A DNA stretch of 64,000 nucleotides. It comes from an uncultured Azospirillum sp. Its GTDB lineage: Bacteria; Pseudomonadota; Alphaproteobacteria; RF32; CAG-239. A program made the position numbers and the translations under genes. The notes below the pieces were generated by a model. The model was given only the letters and a program-made list of their open reading frames with translations. It searched no databases and was not told the origin of the DNA. Numbering within the stretch: position 1 is the first letter of the stretch; each line of letters opens with the position of its first letter. Of this stretch, positions 8,509 to 17,908 are shown in pieces. The stretch lies in assembly GCA_900538765.1 (NCBI GenBank), contig UQAB01000002.1, positions 91,223 to 155,222 on the forward strand, read 5' to 3'.

Positions 8509-9051
8509 TTAAGGAAGCTGCTTTTTCTTCCGTTTTCTCTCACGGGAAGGGGCAGTCGCTTTCTCTGTTTCTTCGTCGCTTTCGCTTCTGTCGCTGGGCA
8601 TCTGGGTTTTAGACATTACAATCGCCAAATCAAAAAGCTGCCGAGCGGCTTTTCGATTCGGAATTTTATAGTAAGCCTTGACCAAATCAAAAGTTTCCTG
8701 ACGCTGCATCGGATCGGAACTTTCTGAAGCGGCTGACGAAGCTTTTCCTGTCAGCAGTGCCTTAGGGCTGCTCTGAGCCGTTTCTTCTTTCATGTCTTTG
8801 AAAAAGAAACCAATCTCCACATCCAGAGCTTTGCTCAAATCCCACAGACGGCTGGCGCTGACACGATTCTGTCCTTGTTCATATTTTTGAACCTGCTGGA
8901 ACGTAAGACCTAAAATCGCAGCCAGACGGTTTTGGCTCAAACCGAGAAGCTGTCTGCGGATTTTTATTCTGCTGCCGACGTGGCGGTCAATCGGGTTCGG
9001 CTGACCATTTTCCATGCGGCCGCGGCGTGATCTTGTACTCTTAGTTGTCAT
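8509..9051 (-). CDS. XRE-family transcriptional regulator
   Basis: This 180-residue protein has a helix-turn-helix domain at about residues 20-80 (IGSRIKIRR-type start, LSQNRLAAILGLTFQQVQKY recognition region). A middle segment (QETFDLVKAYYKIPNRKAARQLFDL) and a Lys/Arg-rich tail follow. This build is common in Alphaproteobacteria, where such proteins are small global or growth-phase regulators. The specific target is unknown. The ATG is preceded by ATGGGGACAATTTG. A TTG one codon upstream is less likely. It converges on rnfA and is separated from the sugar transporter by a 400-base gap. Confidence 0.85.
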   Translation of the reverse strand: MTTKSTRSRRGRMENGQPNPIDRHVGSRIKIRRQLLGLSQNRLAAILGLTFQQVQKYEQGQNRVSASRLWDLSKALDVEIGFFFKDMKEETAQSSPKALLTGKASSAASESSDPMQRQETFDLVKAYYKIPNRKAARQLFDLAIVMSKTQMPSDRSESDEETEKATAPSRERKRKKKQLP

Positions 9052-9410
9052 CAAATTGTCCCCATACTCTTTTTAAGGTATTCTAATAAACTTATATACA
9101 TTATATATAGTAAAAAAATATTATTTTAAATAGGAAATTTAATTTTTTAATAGAAAGAATAAAATTATCAATGCTAAAGGCGGTGAAAAAAACACATAAC
9201 CCCTTAGAATCTATTGATTTTAGTAATTTAAATTACTTTCTATTCACGATTTTAAAAATATCAGGTCTGGGGATATGTCAGGATGTTTTATTTTAAAGAC
9301 TCGGAAATAGGTAGTAATTGGCGAGAATATTTTTTTGCGTTTTTCCCGTAATAGGATGTGTTTAAATACAAGCAGATTCCTTTTAACAAAAAACATCGGC
9401 AGAAAAGATA
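9052..9410. other. AT-rich noncoding gap with a perfect 16-bp palindrome
   Basis: No credible coding sequence is seen. The gap holds a perfect palindrome, AGTAATTTAAATTACT, at 9222-9237. It also holds the upstream region of the XRE gene. A plus-facing terminator closes the gap at 9411-9440. A small RNA or autoregulatory site is possible but not shown. Confidence 0.4.
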
Positions 9411-9440
9411 AAGCCCCCGTTTCCGGGGGCTTGTTTTTTT
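9411..9440. terminator. Strong Rho-independent terminator downstream of the sugar transporter
   Basis: AAGCCCCCG/CGGGGGCTT makes a perfect 9-bp stem with a 4-base loop. The plus strand continues GTTTTTTT. The minus strand, which carries the transporter, continues TTATCTTTTC. The stronger U-tract faces plus, where no gene precedes it. Confidence 0.85.
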
Positions 9441-9455
9441 GCTGTTGATTTAAGC

Positions 9456-10844
9456 TTAGAAATCACGGGCAGGAACGCCTTTCTGCCAGTTCTTTTCAAT
9501 CTGCTCCAAAGAACGGCCTTTGGTTTCAGGCAGATACTTATAGGTAAAGAACAGGCTGAAAACGCCGATTACCCCGAAAATCCAGAAAGTATAGCCTTCA
9601 CCGATTTTTTGCAGCAAAACCGGAAAGGTAAGGGCGACCACAAAGTTGAAGCCGAAGTTTGCCATCGTGCAAAGGCTCATCGCCATACCGCGGATTTTCA
9701 GCGGCATAATTTCAGAAACAATAATCCAGCCGATCGGCCCGAGCGAAAATGCAAAGCAGGCGATATAAACCACAATGCTGCCGACAGCCACCCATTTCAG
9801 GTTATCCCCGAGATAATCCGTCAACAGAAACGAACCGCCCAAAGCAAACAGGCTGAGGGTCACACCGGTCAGCCCGGCATAAAGCAATGGCTTGCGTCCG
9901 ACCTTGTCAGTGAAGAAAATGGCGACAAACGTCATCAGAAAGTTCACCACGCCGACGCCGATTGTCGCATACAGGGCACCGATAGTATCGGCAAACCCGG
10001 CAGCCTTGAAAATCGTTGCCGTGTAATAAATAATGGTGTTAATGCCTGTACAAATCTGCATAAACATCATTCCTACGCCGACCATAATCGGCATCAGCAT
10101 CCAGGACTGGAAAATTTTCTTTTGAGTCTTGCGCCCTTTCTGCGGTGCAAGTGTAGACTTGATTTCCGCGATGTGAGCGTCGGCATCCGCGTCTGGCTCA
10201 ATTTTTTCAAAAATGTCCTTGGCTTCATGTTCGCGCTTCTGGCTGATAAGCCAACGCGGCGTATCACCGAGAAAACTGATGCCGATAAGCAGGATAAGAG
10301 CCGGAATCAGCCCCGCACCGAGCATCCAACGCCAGTTGTATTCCGTCAGGGCAAAAACGCGGTTAATGAGATAAGAGAACAAAATACCGGCGGTAATGGC
10401 CAGCTGATACAGTGAAACCAGCATGCCGCGGACTTTCTGCGGTGACAATTCCGACAAATAAAGCGGAATAACAAAGTTCACCATACCGATAGCCAGGCCG
10501 AGAATCATACGCCCGGCAATCAGCCATGCCACGCTGGTGGCAAATCCGCAGAGAATAGAGCCGACGGCAAAAACGACCGCCGTGGCGATAATCACTTTTT
10601 TACGCCCGTAAATATCCGCCAAAGCGCCGTTCGCCGCCGCACCGATAACAGCGCCGACCAGAGCGGAGCTGACAACCCAGCCCTGTTCAAACGCGCTTAG
10701 CGGCCAGGTATCGTTAATAAAGAGCAGCGCCCCGGAAATCACCCCTGTGTCAAAGCCCGAAAGCAGACCGCCGAGCGACGCCACCCCGGCAATAATATAA
10801 AGCCATATATGCCTGGCTTTGAATCTCATTGTTTTTTCATTCAT
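9456..10844 (-). CDS. MFS sugar/H+ symporter (sugar porter family)
   Basis: This 462-residue, 12-helix transporter carries the sugar-porter signatures. These are DIYGRKKVI in loop 2-3, YLSELSPQKVRGM after helix 4, GDTPRWLIS in the central loop, DKVGRKPLL in loop 8-9 and PETKGRSLEQIE after helix 12. By family (XylE, GalP, AraE, glucose porters) it imports a monosaccharide with a proton. The sugar cannot be assigned from the sequence. The ATG follows CAGGAGC. It is monocistronic, with its own terminator, and diverges from the lytic transglycosylase gene. Confidence 0.92.
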   Translation of the reverse strand: MNEKTMRFKARHIWLYIIAGVASLGGLLSGFDTGVISGALLFINDTWPLSAFEQGWVVSSALVGAVIGAAANGALADIYGRKKVIIATAVVFAVGSILCGFATSVAWLIAGRMILGLAIGMVNFVIPLYLSELSPQKVRGMLVSLYQLAITAGILFSYLINRVFALTEYNWRWMLGAGLIPALILLIGISFLGDTPRWLISQKREHEAKDIFEKIEPDADADAHIAEIKSTLAPQKGRKTQKKIFQSWMLMPIMVGVGMMFMQICTGINTIIYYTATIFKAAGFADTIGALYATIGVGVVNFLMTFVAIFFTDKVGRKPLLYAGLTGVTLSLFALGGSFLLTDYLGDNLKWVAVGSIVVYIACFAFSLGPIGWIIVSEIMPLKIRGMAMSLCTMANFGFNFVVALTFPVLLQKIGEGYTFWIFGVIGVFSLFFTYKYLPETKGRSLEQIEKNWQKGVPARDF

Positions 10845-10998
10845 GTTTTAGCTCCTGAAAATAATAGTTACAGCTGTGTTAAATATAATATCATATTTTT
10901 ATTAAACAAGAAATACTGATATATAAATTAAGACTTTTTAAAAGCCTTGCGGATAGAATAACGGCAAATTGCAAAAATTATAAAAGGAACGTTTACGG

Positions 10999-12318
10999 AT
11001 GTTGAAAAAGGGGATGACGGCGGTGTTCGGCGCAGCCATGCTGTTTGGGTCAACGGCTTGCGCCTCTGTCGCGCGAATGGATAAAATTCCCGAACCGCCG
11101 CAGGAATATCTCGACTGGCTTGATGACCTGAAAGAGGAAATGGTTGCCCGCGGCATCTCTGCTGAAACCGTCAACCAGGCCTTTGCTAAGAATTATTACC
11201 ACCCGGAACACGACGTTGTCAAAAAAGACCGCAAACAGGCAGAATTTGTCATGACCACAACAGATTATGTCAACCGTTTGGTTAACGCCAAAAAAGCCGA
11301 CCGCGGCCGCCGGAAATATAAAGAGCTTTACCCTCAATACAAATCTCTGGAAAATCAATACGGCGTGCCCTTTAATTATATTGTGTCTTTTTGGGGCATG
11401 GAAACCGATTACGGCCGAACCTTCGGCAATTATCACGTCATTGAGGCGCTGACAGTCCTCAGTTATGACCAACGGCGGTCAAAGTTTTTCCGCGGCGAAC
11501 TGTATCAGGCGCTGAAAATCATTGATGCCGGCAATGTCACCGTTGACGGTATGGAAGGTTCTTGGGCCGGAGCTATGGGGCATTTTCAGTTTATGCCCTC
11601 GACTTTTAACGCCTATGCCGTGGATTATGACCGTGACGGCAAAATTGACATCTGGCAGAATTATGGTGACGCGGCGGCTTCAGCGGCAAATTATCTGTCA
11701 AAAATGGGCTGGAAACAAAATGAAACCTGGGGAATGGCCGTTTCTCTGCCTTGGAACTTCGACTATGCGCAGAGCGGCCGCCAAACCCGCAAAACCATTG
11801 CCGAATGGCGCAAACTCGGCGTTAAAACGGAAAGCGGCCGCCGCCTGCCTCTTGACAGCAAGCTCAGCACCTCAGTCATTGTTCCGGAAGGACGACGGGG
11901 CAGGGCATATCTGGTGACAGATAACTTCCGCAAAATCATGAATTGGAACCGCTCTGAAAACTATGCTCTGGGTGTTGCGCTGCTGGCAGACTATGTCAAA
12001 AGCGGCAAAAAATGGCAGCCGCTGCGCAAAAATCCGGTAACACTTGTCAAAACCGAAGATGTTATCCTCCTACAGGAATTTATTAACAATCAGGGCTGGG
12101 GAAAACTGGATGCCGACGGGCAGCTTGGCGCCAAAACCCGGGAAGCGGTCAAACTGCTGCAAAAGAAAGCGCGCCTGACGCAGGACGGTTATCCGGACAA
12201 CCTGCTGCTGCAAAAAATCAAAAACTATAATCCCGAAATCGGATTCGCCGTTCCCGTGCAGCCGCAAAAGCCCGCACAGAAAAATGCAAGCTCTGAAAAA
12301 AGCAATTCACAGGGCTGA
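10999..12318 (+). CDS. mltB: MltB-type lytic murein transglycosylase lipoprotein
   Basis: The N-terminus is a lipoprotein signal (FGSTAC, Cys21). The catalytic domain contains FWGMETDYGR, whose Glu135 is the expected catalytic acid, and GAMGHFQFMPSTF. A peptidoglycan-binding-1 domain occupies about residues 350-415 (LLQEFINNQGWGKLDADGQ region). The enzyme cleaves the glycan strand of murein with 1,6-anhydro ring formation in the periplasm. At 439 residues it matches the alphaproteobacterial MltB plus PG-binding form. It heads a plus-strand envelope gene series with rlpA and a D,D-carboxypeptidase. Confidence 0.92.
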   Translation: MLKKGMTAVFGAAMLFGSTACASVARMDKIPEPPQEYLDWLDDLKEEMVARGISAETVNQAFAKNYYHPEHDVVKKDRKQAEFVMTTTDYVNRLVNAKKADRGRRKYKELYPQYKSLENQYGVPFNYIVSFWGMETDYGRTFGNYHVIEALTVLSYDQRRSKFFRGELYQALKIIDAGNVTVDGMEGSWAGAMGHFQFMPSTFNAYAVDYDRDGKIDIWQNYGDAAASAANYLSKMGWKQNETWGMAVSLPWNFDYAQSGRQTRKTIAEWRKLGVKTESGRRLPLDSKLSTSVIVPEGRRGRAYLVTDNFRKIMNWNRSENYALGVALLADYVKSGKKWQPLRKNPVTLVKTEDVILLQEFINNQGWGKLDADGQLGAKTREAVKLLQKKARLTQDGYPDNLLLQKIKNYNPEIGFAVPVQPQKPAQKNASSEKSNSQG

Positions 12319-12407
12319 AAACAAGCCTTTACGAACAGCTAAAAAAAGGTTAGATTAAGCAACGTGTAAATTTTGTTTATAAACATTAATGTCTTAAGGT
12401 AGTTTTG

Positions 12408-13382
12408 ATGAAGCTGGTAAAATCAAAAATCATGCTCAGCCTGGTGTTGTTAACGCTTGCCGGCTGTGCTTCCAATGAAGTTGACCTTGACGCATCGCCT
12501 TATTCACAGGCGGAAGCAATAAAAGGCATGGGCGGAACCTATAAGGTCGGCAACCCTTATGAAATTATGGGGCAGACTTACTATCCGCGCGAAGACTATA
12601 AATATTCCGAAGTCGGTATTGCCTCTTGGTACGGTGAAGATTTTCACGCCAAAAAAACCGCTAACGGCGAAGACTATGACATGAACACCCTGACGGCGGC
12701 GCACCGTACTTTGCCGCTGCCCTCAATCGTCAAAGTAACCAACCTCGAAAACGGCCGTTCGCTGATTCTCCGCGTCAATGACCGCGGCCCTTATGCAAAA
12801 AACCGCATTATTGACATATCCAAGCGCGGCGCCCAGCTGTTAGGCTTCCAGTCCAAAGGAACAGCTAAAGTCCGCGTCGAAATCATGCCTAAAGAAAGCA
12901 TTGCTTTGAAACAGGCTCTTCTTGACCAGGATTTTGAGCCGAACTATGCGCTCTATAACGCCCGTTCCGAGGCCTTGTCCGTTCCGCCCGGAGCCGGTCC
13001 TGCGCCAACATCGACGGTTGCTGTACAAACGGCGCAGCTTGACGGCGACCGCAACTATCTGGTCGGTGCGGGACAAAATCCGAGCAGCAGCGAAAATGCC
13101 GTGCCCCTGGCGCCCAAACCGACAATAGACACAAAGCCGGTTATCGGCGGCGGCAAAAAGTTTTTCGTTCAGGCCGGCGCTTTTTCAAAGCAGTCTTCAG
13201 CACAAAACCTGTCAGGAAAGCTTCGCCGTATCGGTTCTGTCAACATGACAGTCGCCAATATCAACGGGACGGATTTTTACCGTGTCCGCTTAGGGCCGTA
13301 TAACACTGAAGATGAAGCCTATACGACGTTGGACAAGCTGAAAAATTACGGCATTGCCGATGCCCGCGTCGTAAAAGATTAA
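12408..13382 (+). CDS. rlpA: RlpA septal-ring lipoprotein with SPOR domain
   Basis: This 324-residue lipoprotein has a lipobox at LAGC (Cys20). A double-psi beta-barrel lies at about residues 65-160 (ASWYGEDFHAKKTANGE, VNDRGPYAKNRIIDISKRG). A linker and a C-terminal SPOR domain follow (about residues 248-324, KKFFVQAGAFSKQSSAQ). RlpA proteins bind or cleave denuded glycan strands at the division site. SPOR targets them there. The start is the ATG after TTAAGGTAGTTTTG; the TTG one codon earlier is not needed. Confidence 0.93.
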   Translation: MKLVKSKIMLSLVLLTLAGCASNEVDLDASPYSQAEAIKGMGGTYKVGNPYEIMGQTYYPREDYKYSEVGIASWYGEDFHAKKTANGEDYDMNTLTAAHRTLPLPSIVKVTNLENGRSLILRVNDRGPYAKNRIIDISKRGAQLLGFQSKGTAKVRVEIMPKESIALKQALLDQDFEPNYALYNARSEALSVPPGAGPAPTSTVAVQTAQLDGDRNYLVGAGQNPSSSENAVPLAPKPTIDTKPVIGGGKKFFVQAGAFSKQSSAQNLSGKLRRIGSVNMTVANINGTDFYRVRLGPYNTEDEAYTTLDKLKNYGIADARVVKD

Positions 13383-13417
13383 AATTCCGCCATTGACAAG
13401 TTAAAGGATTAACGCGC

Positions 13418-14569
13418 ATGAACTACAAAAAATTTTTAGGTTTCAGTCTGATATCGGCAGCAATCCTCTGCGCTGCCCTCAATGCTGAAGCTATTGAAAC
13501 AAAGGCCAAAAACGCCATTTTGATTGATGCCGCCACAGGGGAATATCTTTATACCAAAGACCACAAACGCATGGTCCCGCCGGCATCCATGAGTAAGCTG
13601 ATGACCGTTTATATGATTTTTGACAAACTGCAGGACGGTTCTTTGTCGCTGGACGATACCTTTACCGTCAGTGAAAACGCCTGGCGTAAAGGCGGTGCTG
13701 CAACCGGCGGCTCAACAATGTTTCTGAAAATCGGCCAAAAAGTACGGGTTGAGGATTTGCTGAAAGGCATTCTTATACAGTCGGGCAATGATGCCTGTAT
13801 TGTCGCCGCTGAAAACATTTCCGGCTCAGAAGAAGACTTTGCCTCCCAGATGAATATCAAAGCCAGACAACTCGGCCTGAACAACAGTTCTTTTGCAAAT
13901 GCCACGGGATTGCCGGACCCTGATCACAGAATGTCGGTAGAAGATCTGGCCAAACTCTCAAAAATCATCATTGAGCGTTTTCCCGAGTTTTATCACTTGT
14001 TTTCAGAAAAAAACTTCACCTATAACGGTATCAAACAGGGTAATCGCAATCCTTTGTTGTACAGTATGTCCAACGCCGACGGTCTGAAAACCGGACATAC
14101 CGAAGAAGCCGGCTTCAGCCTGACCGCCTCGGCCAAAAAAGGCGACCGCCGCCTGATTGAAGTCATGACCGGCATGAAGAGCAACAAAGAACGTTCGGAA
14201 GAAGCCGAAAAGCTGATGTCCTGGGGCTTCCGCGAATTTAATAACTATAAAATATTCGAAGCCGGACAAACCATTGCCGAAGTTCCGGTCTGGTTCGGTA
14301 CGCAGCCGACAGTCACACTGAAAATCGGCAAAGACGTCGTCAAAACACTGCCGCGCAACAAAGCGGACGAAACAAAGCTTGTTGCCGTTTATAAAAAACC
14401 GCTCCCGGCGCCGATAACCAAAGGCGAGCAGCTTGGCGTCGTAAAAATCGAAGTCCCGGGAATGGAAACGGCGGAAGTTCCGCTTTATGCCGCTGAAAAT
14501 ATTGCCAAACAGGGCTTTTTCAGCCGGATAATCACCAATCTCAAATACCTGCTGTTCGGGGCTGAATAA
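13418..14569 (+). CDS. D-alanyl-D-alanine carboxypeptidase (penicillin-binding protein 5/6 family)
   Basis: This 383-residue protein has a signal peptide (about residues 1-25) and the three active-site motifs of serine D,D-peptidases: SMSK (Ser57, Lys60), SGN (Ser122-Gly-Asn124) and KTGHTEEAG. A C-terminal beta-domain and amphipathic end match PBP5/DacF-type enzymes. It trims the terminal D-Ala of the muropeptide in the periplasm. It stands between rlpA and tmk, the standard alphaproteobacterial order. Its stop overlaps the tmk start by one base (TAATG). Confidence 0.93.
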   Translation: MNYKKFLGFSLISAAILCAALNAEAIETKAKNAILIDAATGEYLYTKDHKRMVPPASMSKLMTVYMIFDKLQDGSLSLDDTFTVSENAWRKGGAATGGSTMFLKIGQKVRVEDLLKGILIQSGNDACIVAAENISGSEEDFASQMNIKARQLGLNNSSFANATGLPDPDHRMSVEDLAKLSKIIIERFPEFYHLFSEKNFTYNGIKQGNRNPLLYSMSNADGLKTGHTEEAGFSLTASAKKGDRRLIEVMTGMKSNKERSEEAEKLMSWGFREFNNYKIFEAGQTIAEVPVWFGTQPTVTLKIGKDVVKTLPRNKADETKLVAVYKKPLPAPITKGEQLGVVKIEVPGMETAEVPLYAAENIAKQGFFSRIITNLKYLLFGAE

Positions 14570-15222
14570 TGTCGGAATTTGCAGGGAAATTCATTACCTT
14601 TGAAGGCGGGGAGGGAACCGGAAAATCAACGCAGCTGCGCCTGTTGTCCGACTGGCTCACCCGCCGCGGCATTGGCAACATCCAAAGCAAAGAACCGGGA
14701 GGGACCGAAATCGGCCAAGAATTGCGTCGTCTTCTGGTGACCGGCGACAAAGACAAAATGGACGCTGTGGCAGAAGCTTTGCTCTATTATGCCGACCGCC
14801 GCATTCACCTGACAAAAAAAATCTGGCCGGCACTGCAACAGGGACAATGGGTTTTAAGCGACCGCTTTGCCGATTCAACCGTTGCCTATCAATATTACGG
14901 ATATGACAAACGCATAGATAAAGACTTGCTTGACGACCTGTATAAAATCGCAGTCGGCAGTTTTAAGCCTGATTTGACAATTCTCCTTGATTTGGCTCCG
15001 GAAACCGGGCTGGAGCGTTCTTTTCGTAAAGCCGCCGGCATGGCAACCAAAGAAACCCGCCACGAAAGCCGCGGGCTTGAGTTTCATGCCAACCTGCGCC
15101 GGGGCTTTCTCGAAATGGCGAAAGTCGAACCCGAACGTTTTGCCGTCATTGACGCCAATCGTTCCATTGAAGACCTGCACCAAGAAATCGTTCGCGTCAC
15201 GGCTGAAAGGCTTGGGTTATAA
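14569..15222 (+). CDS. tmk: Thymidylate kinase
   Basis: This 217-residue protein has the P-loop GGEGTGKST (about residues 11-19). The DRFADSTVAYQ motif and RKAAGMATKE LID-like segment are typical of thymidylate kinases. It phosphorylates dTMP to dTDP for DNA synthesis. It overlaps the preceding gene by one base and abuts holB directly, so the group is translationally linked. Confidence 0.95.
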   Translation: MSEFAGKFITFEGGEGTGKSTQLRLLSDWLTRRGIGNIQSKEPGGTEIGQELRRLLVTGDKDKMDAVAEALLYYADRRIHLTKKIWPALQQGQWVLSDRFADSTVAYQYYGYDKRIDKDLLDDLYKIAVGSFKPDLTILLDLAPETGLERSFRKAAGMATKETRHESRGLEFHANLRRGFLEMAKVEPERFAVIDANRSIEDLHQEIVRVTAERLGL

Positions 15223-16284
15223 ATGGGTGGCAGTGAAGAAAACCGACAGGAATACACTCCGAGAAACAATCCGGTTCTCATGGGACATGAAGCGGCCGAA
15301 AAAATCCTGCTTGATGCCTGGAAAAACAATTCCCTGCACAATTCCTGGCTTATCAGCGGTATCGAAGGCATCGGCAAAGCCACGCTGGCTTACCGCTTCG
15401 CCCGTTTTCTACTCCAAAATAACGACAGCAGAAAAGATGCAAACAGCCTTGACGTACCGGAAACCAGCCAGACATTCCGCCTGGTAGCGAATGATTCTCA
15501 CCCCGATTTGAAAATTTTGGAACGTGATTTTACCGAAACCGACCGCAAAAAAGTTCTGAAAGCCATCAAAAGCGGCGAAACCATGTCTGACGACGAAGTC
15601 AAAAATCTAAAGAAATCAACGTTTATCAGGGTTGACGACGTCCGTACAATCAACGAATTTTTAAGCAAGCGTTCATCTAATGATGGCTGGCGCGTCGTCA
15701 TCATTGACAGCATCGATGACATGAATGCGGCCAGTGCCAATGCCGTGTTGAAAATTCTCGAAGAACCGCCGCACAAAACCGTTATGCTGCTCATCAGCCA
15801 CAACCCCGGACGCCTGTTGCCAACGATAAAATCCCGCTGCGCCAAACTAAACCTGCTGCCGCTGGATGAAACACAGCTGGCCGGCTTAATTCGCCGCTAT
15901 CGCCCGGGACTGTCGGAAAAAGCCATAAAAGACCTGACGCGCATTTGCTCCGGCAGTATCGGCAAAGCCATCAGCTACGCGGACAACAACGCGCTTGAAA
16001 CTTATGAAAAGCTGTCAGTTCTGGCTGCCGCAGGAAAAAGTTTCAAACTGGCCGAGCTTCTCGCATTTTGTGACCAGGCTGCGGCTTCTGAAGAAAATTA
16101 CTGCCTGACACAGGAGCTAGTGCTCAAATTTATCGCCGAAAAAATAAAATCCGGCGGTAATGTCGAAGCCCTGGCCGAAAACTGGGAAAAAGCCATGAAA
16201 ATGTTTGATGAGGCCGAACGCCTGAATATGGATAAGAAACAGGTTATGCAGAATATAATATATAATCTGTGTAAAATCAATTAG
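15223..16284 (+). CDS. holB: DNA polymerase III delta-prime subunit
   Basis: This 353-residue clamp-loader subunit has a P-loop-like motif (GIEGIGKATLAYRF, about residues 46-59) and ANAVLKILEEPPHKT. The segment LLISHNPGRLLPTIKSRCAKL is the SRC-containing motif of delta-prime. Together with delta and tau/gamma it loads the sliding clamp. The gene follows the tmk stop with no gap. In many Alphaproteobacteria metG comes next, but here tatD follows directly. Confidence 0.93.
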   Translation: MGGSEENRQEYTPRNNPVLMGHEAAEKILLDAWKNNSLHNSWLISGIEGIGKATLAYRFARFLLQNNDSRKDANSLDVPETSQTFRLVANDSHPDLKILERDFTETDRKKVLKAIKSGETMSDDEVKNLKKSTFIRVDDVRTINEFLSKRSSNDGWRVVIIDSIDDMNAASANAVLKILEEPPHKTVMLLISHNPGRLLPTIKSRCAKLNLLPLDETQLAGLIRRYRPGLSEKAIKDLTRICSGSIGKAISYADNNALETYEKLSVLAAAGKSFKLAELLAFCDQAAASEENYCLTQELVLKFIAEKIKSGGNVEALAENWEKAMKMFDEAERLNMDKKQVMQNIIYNLCKIN

Positions 16285-16299
16285 TTATAAGAGGAAGAT

Positions 16300-17097
16300 A
16301 TGTTAGTCGACAGCCACTGTCACCTGGATTTTAATGATTTTGACGAAGATTTTGAGGAAATGCTGGAACGCGCCCGCGACAATGGGGTGACCGCCATGCT
16401 CAACGCCGGCAACAATATCGGCGAATTGCAGCACCAGCTTGAAATTTCTGAAAAATATCCGTTTATCTATACGGCTGCCGGCGTCCATCCACACAACGCC
16501 CATGAATATCCGGACGCAACAGCTGCGGACTTTGTCACGGCGGCACGGCATAAAAAGATTGTCGCTATCGGCGAATGCGGTCTTGATTATTACTACGATT
16601 ACAGCCCGCGCGACCAGCAAATCCGTATTTTCCGGGAACAAATAAAAGCAGCACAGGAAACAGGTCTGCCGCTGATTATTCATAACCGTGATTCTGACGA
16701 AGATATGATAAATATTTTGCAGGAAGAATATAAAAAGACCCCCTTTGGCGGTGTCATTCACTGTTTTTCCTCTTCGCGCAATATGGCAGAATTTGCTCTG
16801 TCAATCGGCTTTTATATTTCCGCTTCGGGCATCATTACCTTTAACAAATCAAATGATATCCGCGAGATTTTTTCGGACATTCCGCTGGACAGGCTGTTGG
16901 TGGAAACTGACGCGCCGTATTTGGCGCCGGTTCCGGTGCGCGGACGCCGCAACGAATCCGCTTTTGTTCATTACACGGCGGAAAAACTGGCGCAGATAAA
17001 GAATATTTCGTTTGAAGAACTGGCGCAGATAACCTCCGACAATTTTTACAAACTGTTTCGCAAGGCCAGTGACAAGGGGAGATATGACTACGAATGA
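16300..17097 (+). CDS. tatD: TatD-family metal-dependent deoxyribonuclease
   Basis: This 265-residue TIM-barrel hydrolase shows the metal-ligand motifs DSHCHLDF, GVHPHN, GECGLDYYYD, IIHNRD, GVIHCFSS and VETDAPYLAP. TatD proteins are 3'-5' exonucleases on DNA. The start follows AAGAGGAAGAT. It overlaps the next gene (ATGA), fitting the conserved pairing with the beta-lactamase-fold gene. Confidence 0.95.
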   Translation: MLVDSHCHLDFNDFDEDFEEMLERARDNGVTAMLNAGNNIGELQHQLEISEKYPFIYTAAGVHPHNAHEYPDATAADFVTAARHKKIVAIGECGLDYYYDYSPRDQQIRIFREQIKAAQETGLPLIIHNRDSDEDMINILQEEYKKTPFGGVIHCFSSSRNMAEFALSIGFYISASGIITFNKSNDIREIFSDIPLDRLLVETDAPYLAPVPVRGRRNESAFVHYTAEKLAQIKNISFEELAQITSDNFYKLFRKASDKGRYDYE

Positions 17098-17885
17098 GCG
17101 CTAAAGTTATCATCTTGGGGGCAGGGGCGGCGCCCGGAGTCCCATCTTTGTCGCTGGGCTGGGGAAACTGTGACCCGGATAATTCCAAAAACCTCAGAAC
17201 CCGCACCTCGACTTACGTTGAAATAGACGGCTGCCGTTTTCTGATTGATACGGATCCTAATTTGCGCGAACAACTGATAGCCGGGCAAATCCGCGCCCTT
17301 GATGCTGTGCTTTACACCCATGCCCATGCCGACCATGTACATGGTATTGACGACCTGCGCGAAATCAACCGCATTTCCCGACAAAGCCTGAATATCTATG
17401 CCGGCAGACAAACCCTGAAATACATCCGCCACAATTTCGGCTACCTTATTGCCAAACCCAATCAGGTTAAAAACGTCGTGCGAATGCCGAGCCTTATTCC
17501 CAACCAGGTCAAAGGCAACCAGCCGTTTTATGTCGGCCGGGTAAAAATAACGCCGATAAAGCTGCTGCAACACTGCCCCGAATGTCTGGGCTATGTGTTT
17601 AATGACGGCGAATACGTCCATATTGCCGATTTCAAACGCATTGCCGAAAGTGCGTTCAAAATGGTAACCCGCCGCCCAAAACTGCTGGTCATGCCGCTGA
17701 CAACGCCTTACGGGCAGATACAACATGCCAGCCTTGACGAAGTCTTAGGCTATATTAAAAGGTTTAACCCCGAACAGGCCGTGCTTAACCACCTGGCCTC
17801 CGAAAGCGACTATGCCGAAATTTCCGCCGCCGTTCCGGAGAATGTCAGCGTTGCCTACGACGGAATGACAATTAATTTGAACTAA
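17094..17885 (+). CDS. MBL-fold metallohydrolase, PhnP-like
   Basis: This 263-residue protein has the metallo-beta-lactamase signature THAHADHVHGIDD, an LRTRTSTYVE opening and a distal LNHLASESDY histidine. The family cleaves phosphodiesters such as 1,2-cyclic ribose phosphates or nucleic-acid ends. The substrate is not determined here. Its place after tatD is conserved in Alphaproteobacteria. The start overlaps the tatD stop by 4 bases. Confidence 0.88.
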   Translation: MSAKVIILGAGAAPGVPSLSLGWGNCDPDNSKNLRTRTSTYVEIDGCRFLIDTDPNLREQLIAGQIRALDAVLYTHAHADHVHGIDDLREINRISRQSLNIYAGRQTLKYIRHNFGYLIAKPNQVKNVVRMPSLIPNQVKGNQPFYVGRVKITPIKLLQHCPECLGYVFNDGEYVHIADFKRIAESAFKMVTRRPKLLVMPLTTPYGQIQHASLDEVLGYIKRFNPEQAVLNHLASESDYAEISAAVPENVSVAYDGMTINLN

Positions 17886-17908
17886 AAAGAAGAAAAGGAA
17901 GAGAAGAT

